DNA of 64,000 nt. Source: Gnetum montanum. Its lineage: Eukaryota; Streptophyta; Gnetopsida; Gnetales; Gnetaceae. Positions within the stretch are counted from its first letter, which is position 1; the number at the start of each line of letters is the position of its first letter. The position numbers were made by a program, and so were the translations under genes. The stretch lies in contig MNCI01029357.1 of the NCBI GenBank assembly GCA_015680685.1, positions 506,153 to 570,152 of the forward strand, read 5' to 3'. Below, piece by piece: positions 1-12,417 of this stretch. Below the pieces are notes generated by a model. That model was not told the DNA's origin. It worked only from the letters and a program-made list of their open reading frames with translations, and did not search any database.

Positions 1-540
1 AGGATCATGAACATGGACTCATTTAAGAATAAATGAAACCTAAGTAGGGTATATTTTCATGTCCCCATTCCCAAATGGTGTCATTCTAGAACAATGATGA
101 TGTCTCTTCATAATAAATGTTGTAATTATTATAATAACACCTGAAAGAGAAACTTGTAATTAAGATTCGAAGGGTACATTATAATAACAAACATGTTTTT
201 TTATGTAACCTTTAGGGTCTTGATCTAAGGTATTTATACCTAGGCATTAGATATCATATTAGCATAGAATTACAAAGCCATTAAAGGTAAGTAATAGGTA
301 TTAGGTGAAGTAGGACATAAAGGTGACTTGCCATCCCTACTAGCTAGTTACATGCCTAACCATGGTGATAGTGTTGAATTTCCTGTAAAGGTTAGATGCC
401 AAAGGAAGATAACTACAAGGAACCCTTAGAGCATGACCTAGATACATTATTCCATATTAATAAAGTATTTCTATTTTCCTTCTATATTTTCCTTGTTATT
501 TTCCTTACACATAATGTTCAATGCTTTAAATATTTGACAT
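1..540. other. AT-rich intergenic sequence, nothing recognised
   Basis: No coding region, RNA gene or terminal repeat is visible here on either strand. The stretch leads into a repeat block that recurs near 15.9-17.4 kb. Confidence 0.5.
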
Positions 541-1887
541 TTAGCATGATATCTTGAAATGGGATGTTATGATATATATCTCTTTATCTCTATTTATTTT
601 TATATCTCTTTATTAATTTTATTCTTTCCTCTCTTTATTTTTACTATGCTAATAAGGATTAAGTAAATTTTCTCTACATCAATGAGGGTATGTTAGGAGT
701 TCCAAGTTGGAACATGGTGAAAATTTTATCTATGGCATTCTTTCAACCATCATTTATGTAAGATCTATTCATGCTTCTCTTTTGCAACATAGCACCATCC
801 TCATGATACTTGTATCGATAATATCCTATCATTCTACTTTTTTCTTTAATTTTATTATTCCCTATTATCTAAGTATCTTTTTATCATTATTGACTATCTC
901 ATCATCCTTAGCATTTATCAATTACATTAGCTCCATCAACATTGTTAGCATCTATTTATCATCCTTTATAGCTCTATTTAGCTTTATTAGCAACATCATT
1001 TTAGCATTATCTTCATGACTAGCTTTAGCATAATCTCTCTATCTTCTTAATGAATCTTCCTTTAGCTATTCAACAACATCCATTAAGAGAAGATAATTTT
1101 ATACCCATTTTTTTATCTTCCTTAGCTATGGAGAAGCTTAAATACTCTTCTACCATGACTTCATCATGTTTAAGCTTCCTTTATTCCATTTGAAAAAATG
1201 TTAAGCCTCTTTTAGTGGTCCTTCTTTAGTTCATTACATTCTTCACATCACAAGTAATGTCTAGCATTATTTTAAACATCACAAGAAGCATTAGCATCAT
1301 CATAAGTATTATTAGAAGTAATGTCCTGTATCATCACCAATATTAACTTCTACATCAATATTAGCAAAAATAGGCTAGTGATATCATCTTCAAAATTAGC
1401 ATTAATTTACAATATTTGAAATAATCTTTAATCTATAAACAATTGGCCCTAGCCCTCATTTTAAAAAAATTTTGACAGTTTATCATTTTCATCAATCAAG
1501 AAATATCTTGTATCTTGTTATCATCTTATCTATTTCTAGCATCATTTCTATCCATTCATCATTAATGAGTTATAATTCACGAAACATGTTTACCTATTAC
1601 CTATATTCTATTAAGAGTTAAAGAGCAACAATATTTCTAAATCAGTGATACCATGTTATTATCAATGATATCATCTTCATCTCTCTAACACTAATCTCTT
1701 AGTGTTTTTGTTTGGCTTCATAGTTTTTTTTTTGGCTTCTTTAACATACATGTTATTCTTTGTTATCATTTTAATCCTTCCATTTATTGCTCATATTCCT
1801 ATTTTTCTCTTAATTAGCCACATTTTTCAATTAGTTCTCCTTTTTTATTCCATTTTTTCAAATTTCCATTAGAATCAATAACCAATG
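541..1887. repeat. Old AT-rich repeat, block Y copy 1 (left of element A)
   Basis: This stretch aligns by eye with 15880-17360 in the same orientation. Shared landmarks include 'ttccaagttggaaca' near 700 and 16050, then a run of 'agctttagcatcatct'-like words near 1020 and 16365. Both copies are rich in short ATCATT/AGCATC words. The copy stops exactly at the 5-bp target duplication of element A and resumes on its far side at 11203 as block Z. No reading frame is shared by the two copies, so it is probably non-coding. Its class (an old transposon or a segmental duplication) cannot be decided from the sequence alone. Confidence 0.6.
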
Positions 1888-1892
1888 CTTAT
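1888..1892. repeat. Left target-site duplication of element A (cttat)
   Basis: The 5 bp cttat just before the 5' LTR are repeated exactly at 11198-11202 after the 3' LTR. A 5-bp duplication is the usual size for Ty3/gypsy integrases. The uninterrupted paralogue near 17357 has 'gcttattaatcatttaattg', which confirms that the element split a continuous sequence. Confidence 0.85.
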
Positions 1893-2632
1893 TGATGAAT
1901 CATGTTTTAACTAGCTCTGATATCGGAGCATTGATATTGAATACCTAATGTTTGAGCCCAAGATGTGATGTTGAATATCCAATATTGTAGGGTATATGCC
2001 AGCCGATAAATATAGTGCTTGGGCTTACAATTAAGGATAATTTTTGATATATTTTTTTATAGTTTTTTTCATAGCATGGTGAAGCTCCTACAAGTTTTTT
2101 TGTCTAAAGTTAGAATATTTTTTGAGTGCCATAGTAGGATTTTGAGTGTGTACAAACTTTTATTCAAGCATTGATGTACCTAAGCATAGTAGTGTGACAA
2201 GAATAAAGATGAGGCCTTTTGATACTCCTTGCAACACTAAGAATAGATTAATGTTTACTTTAATGCATTTATTATTCATGAACTTTACTTTAATGCATTC
2301 TCATTAAGAAATTAATTTTTATTTGTTAATGAACATAATCATGACCACTTCAACCATACATATAGCACTTGGTAATCTAGAAACGCTTAATGTTTGGTAA
2401 CCCAGTAGCACTACATGCATTCAAGATGTGTCTAGGGAGTGGGCATGGGTACCTATCTTAGGCTAGCTAGGTAGTAGATTAATTAGATATTAAATTTCTC
2501 TACCTTTCATTTTTGTTCTAGGTGATTAAACTTATAAAATACAAAATGATAAAAATCATATACCTTAGCTGCACTTAACCATATACTTGTACCTCATGAG
2601 TAGAATTGAGAAGACAACAATCNTTATTCAAA
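1893..2632 (+). repeat. 5' LTR of element A, 3' end deleted
   Basis: It begins TGATGAATCATG like the 3' LTR at 10325 and follows it through 'agaagacaacaatc' near 2610. Homology then stops about 165 bp before the LTR end. The missing piece includes the LTR terminus, the primer-binding site and the start of the leader. The break lies next to an ambiguous base (N at 2623), so either a true deletion or a local assembly error is possible. Confidence 0.8.
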
Positions 2633-2723
2633 ATCACTGGAACAAATCCTAACATCATATCACACTTTAAAATAATGACAACAATATTTAGAAGCACACT
2701 ACATTTTTATTCTCTAGCATAAA

Positions 2724-5140
2724 ATGTCTTCTTCTAATAAGAGTGATTCTCTACCAAGTTTAATAGAGTACATCAATAGGTTCCCTAATAATATTGAGCG
2801 GTATATGCTCATCCTGATGAGTATGTACCAAATTTCACCTTCATCCTACATCAAGATGAACAACTATGATGGCATGACATGGAGGGCAACATTGTGTTGC
2901 TTCTAGATTGATTCGTTCTTGAAATGCTCTAAAAAATGTTTATCCATCTAGGCCTCTAGGAACTTCATGTTAAGTTTGTTGTGCAAGATACTGATGCCAA
3001 AGATTATCATCCCATTGATCTACAACGTCTCAGGGATCACTAGTTAGAATAGCATCATGAATTTGCAAATTGGAAAGGATTTAATGATTTTTCACTCCTA
3101 CTGCATCAAAAATATGGTGCAAAACCCTTCTCTAGGGGTTTTCCATATAGTGAAATTCCTCTCTTTGACATTGGTGAAGGAGGTCAAAACTAGAGCTTAC
3201 AGTCCATGATTCACAATCCTGGTACTAGCAAGAATGGATCTAATGACAAAGAAGTATCCAAAGAGGCAAGTCAAAGCAGGGATGCAGATAGAAAACAAGA
3301 TGGTGATCATGGCCATGATCATTGAAGAGGGGGTAATAGGCACTGTGATGGTGCTAATTCTCCTTCCTCTTCACCTTCATCATCATCATCATCATCTTTT
3401 GGCTTTGATTGTAACTGTAGGGGATGTGATAGTGATGGAGGTGGTCAACAGAATCGAAATGATCAAAGGGACCATTGAGCAAGTCAAGATCAGGGGTGTG
3501 GGCAGTCAAGAGAGACTTGTCACTATGAGTGAAGGGGTAGTAGAGGGCATCATAGGCACTAAAATCATGGCCTAGATGAGCCTTCGCTTGCTACCTAAAG
3601 TATGCTCAATATTACAAAGGCAATACGAATTCCAACAAGGCATATAAAGGATAGTTAGATTAGAAGGCTAGACATGAACAATATCCCTTGGTTTGAAGCG
3701 GGATATAGCATAGATCCATAGAACCATTTTTAAACTTTTCAAGATGCATGTGCCTTTTAGAATATAGAAAATGACTAGAAAAAGCTTAAGTTGTTTCCAA
3801 GGATACTCATTAAGGAAGCAAAGAACTGGTACTAGTCTTTAGAACCGGAATCTATCAGATGGTAAATTATAATGTTTGAATTGTACAATGGCAAATATCA
3901 AATGTATTCTTAAGTGTCAAAATTGAGGAAGTAGATCCAAGGATGAAAACAAGGGACCAAATTCACCACATTGTAGATAGGCTTTGATCTGAAATGAGGA
4001 GAACCCTTGGTATCTATTCCCAAGGGTGATTGTCAAAATTAAGCACCCATCAACTCTAAATATTAATCTAGTAGGTAGCTAAAGAGGAAGGTGAATTAAG
4101 AAAAAGAGAAAGTATAGAAGAATATAACTATGATCCTTCCATTCATAAGTGGGAGGTTCAATTTTGTCATAGCAAGTAAGAATCAACACTTGATGAGGTG
4201 GTGAATATAAAACCTTACAGCTTTAAAAATTTCAATCCAAAATTATGACCAAGGTTGATTAGTTATGGGACTCTATGGATAGTAGATTTTAAGCTATCCT
4301 AAAAATTATTGAAGAGTCCAAAGAACAAGGTAGTGATTGTGAGTGCAAGAGGCATAAGGAAGCTGAACATGCTTATTAGAGATGTAAGGGTAAGATTGCT
4401 GTAATAGAGGAAGTTGCAAGAAGTGAATCAGATGATGATGGTGGATATGACATCTACCATTATGAACATCCTAAGGGATTTTGTCCAATTATTTCACACT
4501 TATAGGAATCTGGGGTGTATGCCTTGAATCCATAACTAGCACAAAGGTAAATACCCAGAAGATTGCCTTATCCTCAAGGAAATTCTAAGTAGTTCCACTA
4601 GCAATAATACTATTATCCAAGTGAAACTCCACCACAACCATATGAGTAGTATCAATAGTGGCAATAACCATATTCATGGGTGCTAGCACCTTCAAGGTAG
4701 CAATACCCTTACAGATAACTAGATTGATATGGGTACTATGTTTAGCATCCCTTGTCTCCACGTGACTCTTCCAGTCACATTTCTACTTTTTAATCTCACT
4801 ACCATACTTCATATTCTTACTGAACATATTCTCCATATGTAGGGAGGGATACCACCTTTTACCCTTATCTTCCTCCCATTCCTACACATCTTCTTTCTTC
4901 CTCTACACAACTACCATCTACTCCATCTATGTTGGGTGAACCTTTAGCTCAACTGCAATAATGTAATGCCACTAAGGTAGTTAACCTACAACTAGTTCAT
5001 CAACTAAGTAGTTCAAATACTCAATCAAAGAAAAGACCTTTCTTCTAACCTTGTAGTTGTTAAGCCCTTACATGCACCTATGGTTGACAACCCTATTCCT
5101 CCATCTTCCTATATATCAACTTCCTTCGAGTCCCCTTCAA
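2724..5140 (+). pseudogene. Element A gag remnant
   Basis: The ATG at 2724 opens a frame starting MSSSNKSDS, matching MSYSHKSDD at the start of element D gag. Around 3640-3800 lies the conserved gag core (LDMNNI...GYSIDP...FQDACAF), matching LDMNNILRFEGGYNSDP in element D. Upstream is a serine-rich run encoded by TCATCATCA repeats (3376-3396), and downstream (4500-5100) a Pro/Gln/Tyr-rich tail. Gag forms the virus-like particle in which reverse transcription occurs. Many in-frame stops and frameshifts make this copy non-functional. Confidence 0.75.
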
Positions 5141-5209
5141 ACCAAACACCACCTAGGATTCATACTATGATCTTTCTCATGTCATATCTAATTAGATCTA
5201 TGCCTGAAA

Positions 5210-5640
5210 TATTCCTAGGAAATTAGCAGATCTTGGAAGCCCTCTTCTTTATTTGCAGATTACTACCAATGATTCATCCAAAGCTCTTCTTAACTTAGGT
5301 TCTAGTGTTAATATAATTTTTGATGAGATGTATATTGCATGGAACCTAACTCCTCTCAATAAGAGCAATATCAAATTAGAATTAGTAGACTAATCCATCA
5401 CTGTTCCATTGGCAGAAATTGTGACCATTATCTGTGGGTGATCTTATTCTGCTGATTTCCTAGTGATCAAGATGGAGAACTACAAAGTGGACTTTCTAAT
5501 CATTATGGGAAGGACATGACTAAGCACTATTGATGCAAAAATGGGCATCAGAGATCTTTCCTTGGAAATACCTAAAGAAAATGCATTCGGAAAGATTGAG
5601 TAGAAGGGAGTTCCATGCATTGTGTACAATGATAAAGGGT
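5210..5640 (+). pseudogene. Element A aspartic protease remnant
   Basis: The frame reads LADLGSPLLYLQI, then LLNLGSSVNII, where the retroviral-type protease motif D-[ST]-G-A would be. The catalytic Asp is Asn and the next residue is Leu. Further on, FLIIMGRT followed by LSTIDAKM matches the conserved I-[ML]-G-R-x-[WF]-L segment of the second half of the fold. The same domain is better kept in element D (38470-38885). Protease would cut the Gag-Pol polyprotein; this copy cannot. Confidence 0.75.
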
Positions 5641-5959
5641 GCAATTATGTGTAGAAACTATGCATAGTGAAATAAGCATCCATCTCTGCATGTAAGTAGT
5701 ATGAACTAGAAGAAAAAATTTAAAGGTATCTATATGCAACAACCACAAAAAAAGAGGACACCCAGTGGCTAACTATTGATCTTGAAAGCAACACACTTTG
5801 CATGGAACAAACTAAGAGCCTCACATGTACATATGTCATAGGCATGGATGAACTAGAGCAATTTAAGTACCAACTCTTTGATGATGAAAATGACAATATT
5901 TACTAGGAGGAGTTGGAAATTCCTAAAAATTTCAAGCAAGAGCCTCTTGAACTAAAAAC

Positions 5960-6960
5960 TCTACTAGCCAGCATGGAATATGTGTTCTCAAAAAATGGAA
6001 AGCTAGTCATAATCAATGCAAATCTTGCTCTATAATAGAAAATGTTTTTTTAATGTGTTTGAAAAATTATTAGTAGCCTTTTCCTAGTCATATTCAGAAA
6101 TCATAGGGATTAATCCTAGGATATGCCAACATTGCATCTACATTGATTTTTCCATGAAGCCAAAGAGACAGCCATAGAGGTGATTAAGCCTCAAACTGAA
6201 ATAAACTATTAAGGAAGAAATTCAATAACTCCTCAAGGTGGGGTTCATTTGTCCCATTATAGATAGTGAGTGGGTTAGTTTGCTCATTATTGTGCCCAAG
6301 AAAGGTGGCAAGTGGTGGATCTACATTAATTTTGGCTACTAAATATGGCAACATTCAAGGACCACTTTTCCATGTCATTTGTTGATTAGCTGCTAGACAC
6401 AATATCTAGGCATTACTACTATAGTTTTCTAGATATTTATAGTGGCTATAACTAAATCTAGATCATGCCAAAGAACCAAGCAAAAACAACATTCACAAGC
6501 TCCTATGGGACTTTTGCATATTGCAAGATGCCTTTTGGTCCATGCAATGCCCCTACTAGATTTCAACTCTTGGTCCTTAGAATCCTTCAACAATAAATTG
6601 GTAGTGGTGTGGAAGTCTTCATGAATAACTTCTCCACCTATGGAGCTACATTTAAGCAAGCCTTGGACTACCTTGAGCAGGTACTAAAATGATGTGTTGA
6701 AATAAATTTATAAATCAATTGGTAGAAGAGTCATCTAATGGTCCAAGAGGGCATTGTGTTGGGGCATAGAATATCACAAGTAGGAAATTAGGTAGACTCT
6801 ATGAAAATAAGGATCATCTAAGGGATAACTTGCCAAAAAAAACTATCAAAAATGTTTGGTCATTCCTTGGACATACTATATACTACCAGTGCTTCATAAG
6901 AATTTTTCTAAGATAGAAAAACTATTAGTGGAGCTGATAAAGAAAGGTGCTCCATTTTTC
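5960..6960 (+). pseudogene. Element A reverse transcriptase remnant
   Basis: Recognisable RT segments appear in order: the lead-in with KETAIEVIKPQ, the GGKWWIYINF block, YSFLDIYSGYN, FAYCKMPFGPCNAPTRFQ and the catalytic box VEVFMNNFSTYG. The two catalytic Asp of Y/F-x-D-D have both become Asn, each a single G-to-A change. In-frame stops interrupt the domain throughout. The sequence belongs to the Ty3/gypsy RT family; the 'F-M-x-x-F-S' form points to the Athila/Tat group. Confidence 0.85.
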
Positions 6961-7049
6961 TAGATCGCAAAATGTGAAAAAGGATTCCAATAGGTGAAAT
7001 AAATACTTGTGGAAACTCTAATTCTACAAGTACCTAACTAGTCTAGACC

Positions 7050-7420
7050 ATTTTATGTCATGATAGATGCATCAAATTATGCCCTGGGAGTTGTGCTTAC
7101 ATTAATGGATGGCAAAAAATGTCCATACTACATCCACTACACAAGCTAAAGTATTGTGGGTTAACAACTAAACTACACCACCATAGAAAAAGAATTGATG
7201 GTAGTGGTGTTTTCTATAGAGAATTTCAGGTAGTGTGTACTTAGATACAAAGTATTTATGCACACAAACCATCGTATCATTTTCTTGTTAATGAACAAGC
7301 CAACGATAAGCCCCTATGTCATATAGCGGTTGGTGATTTTGTAGAAATTTGATCTTATGATGGTAGATCAAAAGGGTACTAAGAATGTGGTTACTGACCA
7401 CTTGTCTTAGTGATGATGGG
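7050..7420 (+). pseudogene. Element A RNase H remnant
   Basis: The frame MIDASNYALGVVL, then YYIHYTS, NYTTIEKELMVVVFSIENF and a downstream HTNHRII segment follows the RNase H domain of Ty3/gypsy Pol. That domain is normally D-A-S..G, Y-x-x-x-E-K-E-x-L-A, then D-H. Stops occur at several expected Gln/Trp codons. Element E lacks this domain altogether. Confidence 0.8.
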
Positions 7421-7679
7421 ACAATAACGAGGAGGAGAGCCTAATATCTAATATGTTTGCTGATGAACTTATTTTTATTGGGGCTATAAGTAAACAATTA
7501 CCTAATGAGCCTAAATGGTATGATAGCATTCTTACCTATCTTCTCACTTAAGAGATGCCACAAGGGTTGGATCATCAAAGGAAACAATAGTTTCTTCACC
7601 AAGTGAAACACTTCATCAAGATAAATAGACATGTCTACAAGGTGTGTACTAATGGCCTAGTTTGATGGTGTGTCCCTGA

Positions 7680-8770
7680 TGCTGATCAACTGTGCATTCT
7701 TTAGGATGTTCATGATGGTCCTTGTGTGGGCCACTATGCTAGGAGATGCACAATCATTAAAATCCTGATGGTGGGGGTACTATTGGCCAACAATATTTAG
7801 AGATTCTCATCAATATGTTCACTCTTGTGAACACTACTAATGAGATGGTGGAATGACTACTTGAATGGAGGAACCTCAATAATGGATCAACCACTAGAAC
7901 ACTTTGACATCTGGGGCATCAATTTTATGGGTTCCATCACATCCATGTCAAATGAAAAGATGTAGATTATAGTTGTTGTGGGCTATTATACAAAATGAGA
8001 AAAAGTAATAGCTATCACTAATTGTACATCCTCTACTGCTACCTAGTTTGTACAACAAAACATTGTAAACAAGTTTGATGTGCCATGTGAATTAATTTTT
8101 GATAATGGAACTTACTTTACAGGCACTACCTTTCGAAAGCTCATGCAATGCTTGGGGGTTGAACATAAACTCACAACACCATACCATCCCCAAGTTAATG
8201 GTCAAGCTAACATTACAAATAGGGAAATCATAAAGATTCTAAAAAGAACTATCAACAAATATAAGAAAGACTGAAGCATGAAACTTAATGATGCTCTTTG
8301 GGCCTACTACTCAACATGGAAACTTCTAATAGGCTATTCTCCCTATGTGCTGATGTATGAAAAATTACCAATACTTCCTATTCAACCCAAGCTTTGTACA
8401 CTTTCAATAGCTTGTGACCTTGACCTTGACTTAAGTCTAGTGGAAAAAGAAAGATTAATCAATGTCAACTTGCTAGATAAAAATCGATTGGTGGCCTTAT
8501 CACCTAATGAGTTGCACAAGGAAATTAACAAAAAGTTCCATGACCTTAGAATTAAAAAAGTAAAATCTCAACTAGGAGATAAGGTTCTCTACTAAAACCC
8601 GACACACATACCTCAAAGAACTAGGTTCCAGACATTGTGGGAAGGACCTTATATAATTTACAAAAATTTTTCTTCTAGGGTCATGATAATCTACAAACCT
8701 GAAAGCCCAGACAAGGAACAGTTGGTTAATATACAACAAGTCAAACCTTTTCATGAGCCTAAGCTAGCTA
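7680..8770 (+). pseudogene. Element A integrase remnant
   Basis: After a degraded HHCC zinc-finger region (7690-7830) the core is clear: FDIWGINFMG, LIFDNGTYFTG and YHPQVNGQANITNREI. The first catalytic Asp of the D-D-E triad is Asn, the second Asp is kept, and the Glu of QAE is Asn. The frame from 8278 gives LNDALWAY...GYSPYVLMY and a downstream GDKVLY and LWEGPYII, the C-terminal integrase part. There is no chromodomain. The copy is inactive because of stops and lost catalytic residues. Confidence 0.85.
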
Positions 8771-10324
8771 ATACAACACACACTTCATCAGGTGGACAAC
8801 CATGTTCAATATTTCGAATCTCCTCCATTCAACTTAATTGTAGAGGAGATGGCCATCCATGCTAACCATATAAGTGAATCCTTAGTTTTTCATATTTTTG
8901 TTTTACACATTTTAATTTTACACTTTTTGTTTTCTACATTATTCAATTTTCAATGTATTTGTTTCACAACATCGTTAGTACATTTTCTTTCTCTTGAATA
9001 TTTTACAATTTCTAATATATTTTTCTTTATTAGGATGTGATTTTTATTTCCAATTGGGTATAGTNACTGATGAAAATTCAAAGCACATCCCTTAGACAAA
9101 ATAAATGGACTACAAGCACTAGTTATGGGGCTAAAGACATGTTACCGATGCTTGAAGGCCCCCTCTAACTAAGGCCTTTCCTCACTTCCTGATTCTCTTT
9201 TCTTCTCTAATAAGGAATGATGGTTATTCTGTCAAAGAATTTTTATGTCTTTGGGGATGGATTGGTCTTAGAATGGCACTGTGAAGTCACTGAACATGGT
9301 TGGTTCTTGTTTGGACTAATCATGGATCTTATCAAGTCATTAAACCACAAAATTAACAAAGGGAATTCATATAACCTTAATAAAGAACTCCATTCTACTC
9401 TCTCTCATCAATTTATGCTTTCCATGTCTCACCTCATTGCTAGTTTCAAGTTCTTGTTCGATGTCTTAGTTTGATGTGTCAAAATTCTTAGTTAGTGCCT
9501 TCTAGGTTTTTGTACTTAACCTTCTATAATCATTAATCATTAATGGAGCCCATGGACTCCTTGGTTTGAAGTTATGCAAGGGCATAAAAGACCTATGCCT
9601 ACTTTGGGAAGGAACCACTTGCATATTTTTTGGCTGGGTTAGTTGAGATCTTTATCCTTAAACATCCTCACAATCAAATCCTTTTGTATTCCCCATCAAT
9701 GACATCTAATTGTGCACATCTTCAGAAAAATTTTTAGTGAAATTTCCTTTTTATTGTTGTGAATTCTTACACCCTCTTCAAGTATTTCCTTGTGTTGAAC
9801 ATTTTCAAATTTAATGGAACACTTATTTATGTTACCCTATTTGTTAGTGTTCCTGCTAACACTACTAATAGAATCAATCCATCATAATCACAACCTAGCC
9901 AAGTGTAACCATTGATGAGATGAGATACTTCAAAGCTATGTATTACACATTGCACACAAATCTATGATTTTGTTGTGATTACAGTGGGAAGCATGGATTG
10001 GAAGTGGGACTATCTTCACCAAGGATGATGCAGCAGTACCACATGACAAGGACCATTCATGATCGTTGGATCTTCTCTCTCACTCTTCAGTTTCCAAGAG
10101 GACTTGGATGTCGATTTTATCTAGGGGGTTCTATTCTCTTATCATAAATACCCAATTTTGTAAAAGATTATACATCCATACACTCAGGCACTTAGGAGTC
10201 TATTTGTTCCATTTGAGTTAGTTTGTATGTCAATCAATAATCCCATACCTTTTCAATATTTTGTAAGAAACTTTTTCCTCCTCTTCTTCACTCAAGAATG
10301 AGTTTTCATTCATTCATGGGGGTA
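8771..10324 (+). other. Element A 3' non-coding region and polypurine tract
   Basis: No long frame is present. The sequence is shared with the matching parts of elements C, D and E, including the 'cccctctaactaagg' stretch near 9160 that recurs (diverged) near 30770 on the minus strand and near 42880. Just before the 3' LTR the run 'catgggggta' (10315-10324) stands where a polypurine tract for plus-strand priming is expected. No part of the extra ORF of D and E is seen. Confidence 0.6.
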
Positions 10325-11197
10325 TGATGAATCATGTTTTGACTAGCTCCAATATCAAATAACTGATATCAAAGCCTCAATATTGGATACTCGATGTTAA
10401 AGCCCAAGATGCGATGTCAAATATCTGATATCATGATGTATATGTTGGCCTGTAAATATAGCACTTGGGCTCATAATTGAGAATAATTTTTTATATATTT
10501 TTTTATAGTTTTTGTCATAGCACAGCAAAGCTCTTGTACTTTGTTTTCTCCAGAGTTAGAATATTTTTTGAGTGCCTATAGTAGGAGTCTGAGTGTATAT
10601 GGACATTTATTCTAGCACTAGTATACCTAAGCATAGTAGTGTGATAGTAATAAAGATGATCCATTTTTATAATCCTTGCAACACTGAGAATAGATTAATG
10701 TTTCCTTTAATGCATTTGTTATTCATGCACTTTACTTTAATGCATTCTCATTAAGCAATTAATTTCTAGTTGTTAATGAACATAATCATGACCACTTCGA
10801 GCATATGTGTAGGCCATGGTAACCTAGAAACACTTAACATTTGGTAACCCAGTAGTACTACATGCATTCAAGATATGTCTAGGAAGTGGAAACAGGTACT
10901 TGTGTTAGGCTAGCTAGGCAATAGATTAAGTAGATATTAAATTTTTCTACCTTTCATTCTTATTCTAGATAATTAAACTTATAAAATGAAAATGAAAAAA
11001 ATCATATACCTTAGTTGTACTTAACCATATATCTATACCTCATGAGTGGGAACTACGAAGACAACGATTATTCTAATGAGATTTCATATCTTAGAACTAG
11101 TGTACTTAATAACTTAAGGTCTATGGAATTCTATTGGATTGCATGTGAATTCTTTTGATTCATATGGTCAGGCATAGAAGTACCTCACCACTTATCC
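10325..11197 (+). repeat. 3' LTR of element A
   Basis: An 873-bp LTR beginning TGATGA. It ends TTATCC, where the related LTRs end TCATCA, so the last base of the expected TG...CA terminus has changed. It is followed at once by the cttat target duplication. It is the complete reference for the truncated 5' LTR. Confidence 0.85.
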
Positions 11198-11202
11198 CTT
11201 AT
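11198..11202. repeat. Right target-site duplication of element A (cttat)
   Basis: Exact copy of 1888-1892. Confidence 0.85.
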
Positions 11203-11900
11203 CAAGCATTTAATTGAAACCTAACTTTCTATATTTTAAATGCTAGATATTTTACCATGCTTTATTAATGTATTACTAATATTACATCTTTTTTTTATTT
11301 AAATTCCACCTCACTTTTTTATGATTTTTCTTTCCATCATGTGGCCTCCTAAGTTCATATTCAATTTTAAAAAGTGTAATACCAATTTTTTGATATTTTC
11401 AACTATTCTTTGAAATGCGAATGTGAAGTTCCATGGAGTTATCATTATAGAATAATTTCACTATAGCATGTTAGATTAATTTAATTTCAATATTTTTATT
11501 CATTTCATGCATGTATATCTTAATGGTTATCCATTGGAATTACATTAGTAATTTGTAAAGTCGAAGTCACTTCTAGCATTAAAGGTTTTTAGTTAAAAAC
11601 TTACAACCTAGAAGTTCTATGTCAAAACCAATAACCGATAAATTAATGATTTGTAAATTAGCCTAGTATTAAAGTTTTTGACATAGACCTTCTAGGTCAT
11701 AGGTTTTTAATTGAAAGAATTAAGTTATCTGGATAGCAAATTCAAATTCTTATTTGGTAAGAATATTAATCTAGCTAGGGTTTTACCAATAAAATTGCCT
11801 TCTTTGCTTCTGCTCTAAGAAGTATTTATTAGTCTAGAAATATAACTCATAAGGCAAATGTGTCCTTATCTAATAAGAACAAGGTTAACTCAAAGATTAA
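11203..11900. repeat. Old AT-rich repeat, block Z copy 1
   Basis: It is homologous to 17366-18300: both start 'catttaattgaaacct' and both contain 'aatattaatctagct' near 11763 and 18250. It is the right-hand continuation of the sequence that element A interrupted. It contains a tRNA-like short motif in inverted pairs, listed separately. Confidence 0.6.
11573..11722. repeat. Inverted pair of a tRNA-like (SINE-type) short motif
   Basis: The plus-strand arm (11656-11722) reads 'attagcctagtattaaag', then 'gacatagaccttctaggtc' and 'ataggtttttaattgaa'. This resembles a pol III A box (TAGCCTAGTGGTAAG type) followed by a B box (GGTTCGAATCC type) decayed by C-to-T changes. The minus-strand arm (11573-11630) carries the same words in reverse complement. 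Related single copies lie at 17770-17835 and 57620-57690. Derivation from a tRNA-type SINE is inference. Confidence 0.4.
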
Positions 11901-12417
11901 ACTAGTATTAATAAGTTATAGCTTATTGTAAAGATTCTTGTTGAAAGATTTGCATTAAGCAATGAAGAGTTCACAATGCTAAAAATATTAGTATTTGGTC
12001 TTAGATTTCTATTTGTAGCTCAAATTATTTTACTATTTTAAGATTAAGAATGAATGTTGAATATAATGTAGATGTTGTTAGGTTGGGGACCATCTTCCCT
12101 AGTAATAATTAATCTCCTTTCTTAATTATCTAAAAAATTAATTATAAGGTTGTACACATGAATAGACATGCTTAAAATTGGAAATTTTTTCGTTTCTACA
12201 TTATTTTTGGTGTTTTCCATGCAATGTTAAGCATGTAATGTGCTCTAAATATGTTTTTTTTTTTTGCTTATTATCACTATTATTTTTAAGGTTTAATATC
12301 CCATGAATATTTAGAAATACTAAATAAAATTATTAGTTGAGTTGCTAGTTAAATTAAACTAAGTAAAAATCTTATTAAATTTTTACTTTATAATGATAAT
12401 TTTTTCTTCATTTCAAA

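Larger units (their letters stand above)
1893..11197 (+). mobile_element. Element A: decayed Ty3/gypsy (Athila/Tat-like) retrotransposon
   Basis: This is a complete LTR-gag-pro-RT-RNaseH-IN-LTR layout of 9.3 kb, bounded by a perfect 5-bp duplication. The RT box reads F-M-N-N-F-S, a decayed form of the F-M-D-D-F-S motif typical of Athila-group RT. Integrase follows RNase H, which is the Ty3/gypsy order. Every domain carries in-frame stops, mostly TAG/TAA/TGA where CAG, CAA or TGG is expected. Unlike D and E there is no extra ORF between integrase and the 3' LTR; that 1.5 kb is non-coding. The primer-binding site is gone with the end of the 5' LTR. The element is long dead. Confidence 0.9.

Noticed and set aside
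707-1018. 103-codon hydrophobic frame
   Set aside because: T-rich sequence gives Ile/Leu/Phe/Ser runs. The homologous copy near 16050-16380 does not keep the frame.
3234-3575. 113-codon frame with a His-rich run
   Set aside because: The His run comes from TCATCATCA read in the wrong frame; the gag frame reads it as Ser. The frame is not conserved in D or E.
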